From positions 1-47,429 of the forward strand of contig JAICLJ010000014.1 of NCBI GenBank assembly GCA_025927575.1: a stretch of 47,429 nucleotides of DNA. Reading direction: 5' to 3'. Shown here piece by piece: positions 1-6,211 of the stretch. Made by a program: the position numbers and the translations under genes. Within the stretch, counting starts at the first letter, position 1. The number at the start of each line of letters is the position of its first letter. Under the pieces are notes generated by a model. That model was not told where the DNA came from. It was given only the letters and a program-made list of their open reading frames with translations, and searched no databases. This DNA comes from Bryobacteraceae bacterium (GTDB lineage Bacteria > Acidobacteriota > Terriglobia > Bryobacterales > Bryobacteraceae).

Positions 1-548
1 CCGGGCTTGGCGATTCGGAACAGCAGGTTCCGGCGAATGAGAAGGTTCATCAATTCACCCGATTGTGGCGATCCGTCGTCAATAAATCGGATATCGCTTA
101 CGGCCGGCAAATCCACATGAGGCAGCTTTTCCAGAAACTGCAGCATCTGTCCTAGCGGTTTTAGCCCGTCGATGTCTGTGTGGATCAGCGTACCGGCGCC
201 GTAGGTGTATGCCTCGGCCGCCGCCAGTGCCGCCGCTTTTCCGGGCGCATCGCAATAAAATTTCGAACCGGCGTGGCGCAGATAGCGCCAGCCATTGGCA
301 TCCACCCAGGGAGAGCGCGTCGCGGACGCTTCATTCATTCGAAACCGAACAGACGGAGCGGACAGCTTCCTCATTCCCTGCGGATCGGCCACTTCAACGG
401 AGATGCCGGGCACCTTCTGCCACGACTGCGCCATCGCTTGGGGAACCGAGACATGCGCAATGCCGGCATCGCGCAATGCCGCGGCGGTATCGGGCCCTTG
501 ATCCCAAAAGAGTGAGGGCAGCAGAACAGCCAGCGCGAGGACAATCAC
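1..548 (-). CDS. Secreted protein of unknown function, C-terminally cut by window edge
   Basis: An open frame runs leftward from a GTG at 546-548 to the window edge without a stop, giving about 182 residues. The N terminus (MIVLALAVLLPSLFW) looks like a short signal peptide or membrane anchor. The rest has no motif I recognise, though the stretch PWVDANGWRYLR and a following AEAYTYGAGTLIHTD segment look like an ordered globular domain. The GTG overlaps the stop of the upstream DUF362 gene by 4 nt (GTGA), so the two genes are probably co-translated. I see no Shine-Dalgarno sequence, which fits translational coupling. The C terminus lies outside the window. Function unknown. Confidence 0.6.
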   Translation of the reverse strand, partial: MIVLALAVLLPSLFWDQGPDTAAALRDAGIAHVSVPQAMAQSWQKVPGISVEVADPQGMRKLSAPSVRFRMNEASATRSPWVDANGWRYLRHAGSKFYCDAPGKAAALAAAEAYTYGAGTLIHTDIDGLKPLGQMLQFLEKLPHVDLPAVSDIRFIDDGSPQSGELMNLLIRRNLLFRIAKP

Positions 549-1660
549 AGATTAATTTCGCTTTCCTTGATTCGGGCCATGTCGTATACGCCAAGACCGA
601 GGTGCGAAGCGTATTCGACGTGAGCGGGTTCCCGTATGAAGCTATTGAAATTCGGGTCGAGCTCCGGCGCAAATTTTACGTGCGCTTCTGAGCGGTCGAA
701 GATGGAGGGCGCGCCTTCCTTCTTCCGTTTGTCTTCAATCAGGTTAATCAGCAAATGATCGAGCGCCACCGGATCGGTGCCGAACATCAGTATCTTCGGG
801 AAAAACAAGAACCTCGGACTTTGCAGGAATGGGCCCCCCTGCCAGACACTCCGCAGGCCGTCCATGATGTTCAGCACTGTTCTCGATCGCAGAGGCTCGA
901 CGGAGGCAAGCGTTCCGATGAAGGAGTAAGTGTTCGAATGCTCCCGCTGGTGCGATCGAGCCACGTTTGAGAAATCCCCGTAGGCGATATTCTTTAGGCA
1001 CCCGGTCACGCCTGCGGCGCGGTGCTCTTTCATCGTCGGGACGTTGATGACTTTCGTGAACTTCTCAGAAACCAGCTTTATCAGGTTTGAGCGCGTGTCT
1101 TCCTCGCCGAAGAAATCGGCCTCTACATACGTATTCGGATCGTAACCTAAAATGGACCCTCGCGATTTCTCAGCCGCCCAAACGTTAACGCCCTTCGCGA
1201 CATGTGGAGGGAAATTTACGATCTGCATCTGGTTTTCAAAGCGGTCGTAGATGTAGATGTGCCCGGCCGGAACGCCGACGGCGATCAGGTTGTCTATGAT
1301 TCCCGCGACCAGTTCGGGATTTGAATTGATCTTTGGCGCTCCCGAGCAGTTCACCTTGATGCCGACCACATCTTCCGGCGAGATGAATTCGCTCCATGCA
1401 TCGCGCTCGTTCGACGCGCCAGTCAACTTCAGCATGCCGGCGGTCAGCATCTTACGAACTACCGGGCCGTCCACGCGATTCGCAGCCGTATCGATGGCCG
1501 TATCCGAATGCACGCGGACAGCCTTCGCGGGATACTTACCGGGCATTCCGCCGTTTTCTATTCTTTTGTAGCTGGTTACGATGTGATACTTGGGAACCGG
1601 CATCTCGCCGCCCAGCAAGGGCGCGGCTGCCGCTAATTGAAGGAAAGTACGTCTATCCAA
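545..1660 (-). CDS. DUF362 domain-containing protein with Tat-type signal
   Basis: A 371-residue protein whose N terminus, DRRTFLQLAAAAPLLGG, is a twin-arginine-like signal, suggesting export after folding. The body matches my knowledge of DUF362 proteins, notably INVPTMKEHRAAGVTGCLKN around residues 230-250 and the GTDPVALDHL segment near residue 305. DUF362 proteins are poorly characterised. Some carry ferredoxin domains, but no CxxCxxC cluster is visible here. The gene is divergent from the RraA-like gene across a 133-nt gap and overlaps the downstream secreted-protein gene by 4 nt. The family call is from memory. The biochemical role is unknown. Confidence 0.82.
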   Translation of the reverse strand: MDRRTFLQLAAAAPLLGGEMPVPKYHIVTSYKRIENGGMPGKYPAKAVRVHSDTAIDTAANRVDGPVVRKMLTAGMLKLTGASNERDAWSEFISPEDVVGIKVNCSGAPKINSNPELVAGIIDNLIAVGVPAGHIYIYDRFENQMQIVNFPPHVAKGVNVWAAEKSRGSILGYDPNTYVEADFFGEEDTRSNLIKLVSEKFTKVINVPTMKEHRAAGVTGCLKNIAYGDFSNVARSHQREHSNTYSFIGTLASVEPLRSRTVLNIMDGLRSVWQGGPFLQSPRFLFFPKILMFGTDPVALDHLLINLIEDKRKKEGAPSIFDRSEAHVKFAPELDPNFNSFIREPAHVEYASHLGLGVYDMARIKESEINL

Positions 1661-1793
1661 AGGACAATCCGCTCCAGTTCATAATCAGATCGTCAATTTC
1701 TCACTTGCGACTCGATCATGATATACCATCGCATACAAGCGAACTGCCCTCTCTTGACCTTTTGGTTTCGTACGTTCTATAAACAGGTGCCGA

Positions 1794-2537
1794 ATGCGAA
1801 GTAAAACGAAGTTTTTGATGCTGGCCGCTCCCGCGGCGTTCTTCTGCCTGCTCTTTTCGATCCGCGCCATGCAGAAGGCGGCTCCGGACGAAACGAGCCT
1901 GAGTGACAAATATCGTCTGGTCGAGGTGGCGTCCGTCTCGGACGCAATGGAACAACTCTACGGGCAGAAGATTTACATGTCGCACGAGATGCGCCCGCTA
2001 GCTCCCACAAAATTTGCCGGACCTGCCGTGACCGTCCTGCTGAAACGCGAGGAGAATCACGACGGGGCCGCGGCGCTGCAAGGCATGTTGGACGCAATCG
2101 ATGAGGCCCCGCCCGGATCGGTCTATGTCATGACCGTCCAAGACGGCGCAGACTACGCGGGCATCGGCGGCTTGATGTCCACGGCCATGAAGTTTCGAGG
2201 TCTGGCGGGAGCTGTCGTTGACGGCGGTGTCCGCGACACTCCTCAGATCGCGAAGCTGCAATTCCCGGTTTTCAGCCGTGGAGCAGTTCCCTCGACTACT
2301 GTGAATCACTACCGTTTCGCCGGCAAAAATATTCCGATCACCTGCGCCGGCGTCACGGTGAATCCGGGCGACATCGTCTCGGCAGATATGGACGGCGTCG
2401 TCGTCGTGCCGCGGCAAAAGGCGGCTGACGTGTTGACGAAAGCGGAACAACTCGACAACTCCGAACACAGCATGTATCCGTACATCGAGAAGTACAAGTC
2501 AATCCGAGAAGCCGTCAAGAAGTTCGGCCGCATCTGA
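1794..2537 (+). CDS. RraA-like / HMG-aldolase fold protein with N-terminal hydrophobic segment
   Basis: A 247-residue protein. Residues about 40-247 carry the RraA/HMG aldolase fold signatures: VSDAMEQL near residue 48, the ligand-binding stretch AVVDGGVRDTPQI with R147 and D148, and ADMDGVVVVPR near residue 200. Relatives include the RNase E regulator RraA and divalent-metal 4-hydroxy-4-methyl-2-oxoglutarate/oxaloacetate lyases. The sequence alone does not choose between them, but the GGxRD motif fits a metal-dependent lyase. Unusually, residues 7-24 are a hydrophobic stretch behind a basic start (MRSKTKFLMLAAPAAFF), resembling a signal peptide. The RraA domain would begin only after it. The gene is monocistronic and divergent from the DUF362 gene. 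Confidence 0.85.
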   Translation: MRSKTKFLMLAAPAAFFCLLFSIRAMQKAAPDETSLSDKYRLVEVASVSDAMEQLYGQKIYMSHEMRPLAPTKFAGPAVTVLLKREENHDGAAALQGMLDAIDEAPPGSVYVMTVQDGADYAGIGGLMSTAMKFRGLAGAVVDGGVRDTPQIAKLQFPVFSRGAVPSTTVNHYRFAGKNIPITCAGVTVNPGDIVSADMDGVVVVPRQKAADVLTKAEQLDNSEHSMYPYIEKYKSIREAVKKFGRI

Positions 2538-2711
2538 AGGACACATAACTGAAGGCTTGGCGCCGCTCTTAAAGACGTCCGCTCCTCCACGGCCGCGGCT
2601 ACGGTGCTTGATCCAGTTGTAGTCCGGTGCTGCACGAAACCGCGACCGAGAGGAACGTGAGCTTGCCACCGCCTTAGCGAGTGGAAAGGGCAATCTCGCA
2701 CAATAGAAGCG

Positions 2712-3446
2712 ATGGACTCACTCAAAGGACAGATCGCTCTTGTCACAGGCGCCAGCCGCGGACTCGGACGCGCCATCGCCATCGCTTTTGCCGAAGCCGG
2801 AGCGGATGTCGCGATCAATTACAACCAGCGTTCCAGCGAAGCAGAAAAAACGGCCGATGACGTCCGGAGCTTTGGACGACGCGCGATCGTCATTCAGGCC
2901 GATGTTTCGAATACGGCACAGGTCGACAGCATGGCGCGGCAGATTGAGTCCTCTCTTGGCTCCGTCACTATCCTGGTCAACAATGCCGGCATCGCCAAAG
3001 CGCAGGCGATCCAGGACATCACGGAGCAGGACTTCGAGCACGTCATGCGAGTGAACTTGACGTCCATGTTTCTGGTCACGCAGCGATTTCTTCCGGCGAT
3101 GCGGGCCGCTCAATTTGGCCGCATTATCAATTTGTCATCGGTGGCGGCGCAGGTGGGAGGCGTCGTCGGCCCCCATTACGCCGCCTCGAAAGCCGGCATG
3201 ATCGGCATGATGCACGCCTACGCCAATCTTCTGGTGAAAGAAGGCATCACCGTCAACGCGATTGCGCCGGCGCTGATTGAAACCGATATGGTGATCAGTA
3301 ATCTGAACGCGACCACCGCGCGGATACCGCTGGGCCGGTTTGGCAGACCTGATGAAGTCGCGTCGGTCGCGGTCATGCTTGCAGCCAACGGGTACATCAC
3401 CGGACAAACCATCAATGTCAACGGCGGCTGGTATATGAGTAGCTAA
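2712..3446 (+). CDS. Short-chain dehydrogenase/reductase, FabG-like
   Basis: A 244-residue classical SDR. It shows the TGASRGLG cofactor loop (residues 12-19), the NNAG motif (90-93), and the catalytic set S143, Y156 and K160 in S-x12-Y-x3-K spacing. The C-terminal VNGGWYMS ending is typical. The length and sequence resemble 3-oxoacyl-ACP reductase (FabG), which reduces a beta-keto group with NAD(P)H. No fatty-acid genes lie nearby, so the substrate is open. It is preceded by a 174-nt gap in which I see nothing else and converges on the rhodanese gene with only 5 nt between stops. Confidence 0.9.
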   Translation: MDSLKGQIALVTGASRGLGRAIAIAFAEAGADVAINYNQRSSEAEKTADDVRSFGRRAIVIQADVSNTAQVDSMARQIESSLGSVTILVNNAGIAKAQAIQDITEQDFEHVMRVNLTSMFLVTQRFLPAMRAAQFGRIINLSSVAAQVGGVVGPHYAASKAGMIGMMHAYANLLVKEGITVNAIAPALIETDMVISNLNATTARIPLGRFGRPDEVASVAVMLAANGYITGQTINVNGGWYMSS

Positions 3447-3451
3447 GTCTG

Positions 3452-3940
3452 CTACTTCGGTTTGGACGCCGGTTGGACGGGAACTCCGAGCTGATCTTCC
3501 ACCGGGTAGCCCTTTGCTACCCAATCGGTATGGAAGTTTTTCGGAATATCGAGCACCTTCACATTCGTGAAGCCTAGTTTAGCCAGAGCGCTATAGGCGG
3601 GGCGGACGTTGGGGCAGTCAACCATCGGACAACATCCGCAATACATGACGATCTCTTCGTTCTTCTGTAATTTTGCGACCGCCTTCTTCAGCAATTCGAT
3701 CCCTTCGGCGCTATTGCCGGGTCCCGCATACTCAGCGTGAATGATGTGCCGCTGGCGGTAGAGAACAGGGAACGCGACGCAGAGCACGGCCGGCCGCAAT
3801 CCATCCGAATTCAGGGTTTTAGCGAGAGCAGCCGGAGCCATCAGCGCGCTCTTCGGCCATGGGTCCGGTTCTTTGGCGAGCGCAAATGCCGCCGATGCGG
3901 CTGCGGCGCCCGCTCGCATTACAAATGCACGTCGATTCAT
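3452..3940 (-). CDS. Exported rhodanese-like domain protein, cysteine-rich active loop
   Basis: A protein of 162 residues if started at the ATG at 3940; an in-frame GTG at 3949 would add three residues. I chose the ATG because it puts the NRRAF twin-arginine-like motif at the extreme N terminus, as in neighbouring Tat-type proteins. Residues about 45-155 form a rhodanese-like fold. The active-site loop is YCGCCPMVDCPN with C101, C103, C104 and C109, so C101 is the likely sulfur-carrying nucleophile. The extra cysteines are unusual for a plain sulfurtransferase and suggest disulfide or metal chemistry outside the cytoplasm. The gene converges with the SDR gene and is divergent from the Gfo/Idh/MocA gene. 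Confidence 0.8.
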   Translation of the reverse strand: MNRRAFVMRAGAAAASAAFALAKEPDPWPKSALMAPAALAKTLNSDGLRPAVLCVAFPVLYRQRHIIHAEYAGPGNSAEGIELLKKAVAKLQKNEEIVMYCGCCPMVDCPNVRPAYSALAKLGFTNVKVLDIPKNFHTDWVAKGYPVEDQLGVPVQPASKPK

Positions 3941-3995
3941 AACATTCACATCTTGTCACGTTTTCGCGAGTCACAACATGATATAACTCTGCACT

Positions 3996-5192
3996 ATGGA
4001 AAGTAACCGGCGTCAGTTCTTAAAAGCGACCGCTGCAGTAACGGCTCTCTCGCAAAGCCGCGTCCTCGGCGCAAATAACCGGATACGCATAGGCGCGATC
4101 GGCACTGGCCATCGTTGCCGGTATTTACTCCAGGTTGTCAACAAGGTCGGCGACGCCGATATTCTGGCCGTGTGCGATGCCTATCGGCCCAATATGGACG
4201 AGGCAAAAGAGAAGTCTGCTCCGCGCGCGGACACGTATGCAGACTATCGCAAATTGCTCGATCGCAAAGATCTTGACGCCGTCGTGATCGGCGCCCCGGA
4301 CCATTGGCATGTGCACATGCTGCATGACGCGCTCGCCGCCGGAAAGGATGTATACGTCGAGAAGCCGCTGACTCACAACATCGCGGAAGGTGAGCGCGTT
4401 ATGCGGACGATGAACGGCACAAAACAGATCGTGCAAGTCGGCATGCAGCAGAGGAGTTGGCCGCACTTCAAAGAAGCGAAGGGGCTAATCGACCAGGGAC
4501 TGCTTGGTCAGATCACACTGGTCGAGACGTATTGGTATCAGGACTACCTGCCTTCTACTCGCCCTGAGACGAAAATCGATCTCTCGCAGCTCGACTGGAA
4601 GAGTTGGCTTGGCTCCGCTCCCGAGCAGCCGTTTGATGCGGAGAAATTCCGCCTCTGGCGGTGGTATTGGGATTTCGGAGGTGGAGCGATGACCGACCTG
4701 TTCACGCACTGGGTGGACGTGGCTCACTGGTTCATGGATCACGACACTCCGCAGACTGCGCTGACCATGGGGAATCGATATATCCGCCCCGAGTGGGACT
4801 GTCCGGATACCATCAATTCTTATCTGGAATATCCCGGCCATTTCAGCATCACGTACACCGGAACCCTGAACAGCGGCATTGACGATGGCGGCTTAATCTT
4901 CCGCGGCTCACAAGGTGTGTTAAACATCGACCGGACCGGATACGAGCTGAGAATGGAAAAGAAGCGCGATTCTTCACAGCCGGCGGCGCCAAACCGCAGC
5001 GCACGGGGCGATCACGACGGCACGATCGACCACATGCGCAACTTTTTCGAATGCGTCCGCTCACGCAAAACGCCGCATGCACCCCTCTCGGCGGGCGTAT
5101 CGGCCGCGCGCGCGAGTCATTTGGGCAACCTCGCACTGCGCGACCACCGACTGATACGACTGGACGAAGTGAGCGCGCCGGATTTGGCGTAA
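3996..5192 (+). CDS. Gfo/Idh/MocA-family oxidoreductase with Tat-type signal
   Basis: A 398-residue protein beginning ESNRRQFLKATAAVTALSQ, a twin-arginine-type signal. The Rossmann loop GAIGTGHR lies at residues 33-40. The conserved EKP motif (E122-K123-P124) follows DVYV; in this family the lysine is catalytic and the motif helps hold NAD(P). Residues about 130-390 form the C-terminal substrate domain, with WYWDFGGGAMTDLFTHWVD as a recognisable family segment. Family members oxidise or isomerise sugars and cyclitols. Exported, Tat-type members are abundant in Acidobacteria and Planctomycetes and may act on polysaccharide-derived sugars. The substrate cannot be read from sequence. A short 53-nt gap separates it from the SGNH hydrolase. 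Confidence 0.88.
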   Translation: MESNRRQFLKATAAVTALSQSRVLGANNRIRIGAIGTGHRCRYLLQVVNKVGDADILAVCDAYRPNMDEAKEKSAPRADTYADYRKLLDRKDLDAVVIGAPDHWHVHMLHDALAAGKDVYVEKPLTHNIAEGERVMRTMNGTKQIVQVGMQQRSWPHFKEAKGLIDQGLLGQITLVETYWYQDYLPSTRPETKIDLSQLDWKSWLGSAPEQPFDAEKFRLWRWYWDFGGGAMTDLFTHWVDVAHWFMDHDTPQTALTMGNRYIRPEWDCPDTINSYLEYPGHFSITYTGTLNSGIDDGGLIFRGSQGVLNIDRTGYELRMEKKRDSSQPAAPNRSARGDHDGTIDHMRNFFECVRSRKTPHAPLSAGVSAARASHLGNLALRDHRLIRLDEVSAPDLA

Positions 5193-5245
5193 ATCGCAGC
5201 GGGCGGCAAAAGTTCAGAGATCCCCGCCGTTTGTACAATCACTGC

Positions 5246-6010
5246 ATGAAACTCTTTGCACTCAGCGTATTGTGCGGATTGATGGCATGGGCGCAGACCA
5301 CCGCGCCTGCCCCGGAGGCGCCGGCCACTAGCCCCGAAATACAGAATCTGCAGGATCGCCTTGATCGCGATCAACGGATTCTGCAGGATTGGGCGGACCT
5401 ATCCCGCTATCGCGACGCCAATGTGAAACTGCCGCCGCCGGCCGCTGGTGAAAATCGGGTCGTGTTCATGGGAGATTCGATCACCGATGGCTGGGGACGT
5501 CACTATGGGGCATTTTTTCCCGGCAAGCCGTATGTGAACCGCGGCATCAGCGGTCAGACGACGCCGCAAATGCTGGTGCGGTTCCGACCGGACGTCGTTA
5601 ATCTGCAACCGAAAGTCGTTGTGATCCTCGCCGGCACAAATGACATTGCCGGGAACACCGGCCTTGAGAGTTTAGAGGATATCGAGGGAAACATAATGTC
5701 GATGGCGGAGCTTGCCCACGCGAACAGCATTAAAGTCGTGCTCTCCTCGCTGACGCCAGTATGCGATTACATCAAGCCCCAAACCGAGCGACGGCCTCCG
5801 GAAAAGATCGTGGCGCTGAATGAATGGATCAAAGGCTACTGCCAGAAGACCGGTGATGTGTACCTCGATTACTACTCGGCCACCATTGACGACCACAAGA
5901 TGTTCAAGAAAGATTTGACGTTCGATGGGCTGCATCCGAACACCGCGGGATACGATGTGATGACGCCGCTGGCGGAAGAAGCAATCCGGCAGGCGCTGGC
6001 ATCTAAATAA
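5246..6010 (+). CDS. Secreted SGNH/GDSL-family hydrolase
   Basis: A 254-residue protein. The ATG at 5246 was chosen because it gives a clear signal peptide (MKLFALSVLCGLMAWAQ), whereas the longer open frame adds 65 low-complexity residues overlapping the preceding gene. The four SGNH blocks are present: block I GDSITDG with nucleophile S78, block II with G103 (GISGQTT), block III GTND with N132, and block V DGLHPN with D227 and H230. These enzymes are esterases, lipases or carbohydrate acetyl-esterases. Secretion and the neighbouring sugar oxidoreductase make a carbohydrate esterase plausible, but this is inference. The gene runs in the same direction as the Gfo/Idh/MocA gene and may be co-transcribed with it. 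Confidence 0.9.
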   Translation: MKLFALSVLCGLMAWAQTTAPAPEAPATSPEIQNLQDRLDRDQRILQDWADLSRYRDANVKLPPPAAGENRVVFMGDSITDGWGRHYGAFFPGKPYVNRGISGQTTPQMLVRFRPDVVNLQPKVVVILAGTNDIAGNTGLESLEDIEGNIMSMAELAHANSIKVVLSSLTPVCDYIKPQTERRPPEKIVALNEWIKGYCQKTGDVYLDYYSATIDDHKMFKKDLTFDGLHPNTAGYDVMTPLAEEAIRQALASK

Positions 6011-6080
6011 CTGAAAGCCTTGTGCCTGGGCTGACGCCGATTTTTCGCCTCCTTAAGTTTTATCCTACCTGTAAACTTAT

Positions 6081-6131
6081 GTACCGTATATAGATATTTC
6101 TCTTGACCCTACACTAGATATGGGGGATGAT
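6081..6131 (+). promoter_or_regulatory. Candidate promoter with NrdR-like boxes before nrdJ
   Basis: In the 201-nt gap before nrdJ, TTGACC (6103-6108) and GATGAT (6126-6131, four of six matches to TATAAT) are spaced by 17 nt. ACACTAGATATGGGGG (6111-6126) matches the NrdR-box consensus as I remember it at 12 of 16 positions and sits inside the promoter spacer. A weaker, AT-rich copy lies at 6081-6096, exactly 30 nt upstream, close to the paired spacing of NrdR sites. Assignment is by eye. Confidence 0.35.
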
Positions 6132-6211
6132 TGCCTAGTTGGCCACCTATCCACGACCGGGCATTGTTCAACCGGCGCGCACAGGCGGGGAATCAGAGAA
6201 AGGCACTGTGA

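Noticed and set aside
6011..6060. Terminator after the SGNH hydrolase gene (GGC-TGAC-GCC followed by GATTTTT)
   Set aside because: The stem is only three base pairs, too weak to call.
6132..6211. Possible cobalamin riboswitch before the B12-dependent nrdJ, suggested by GGCACTG near 6201
   Set aside because: The leader is too short and lacks the B12 box and the paired core. The resemblance is limited to a few bases.
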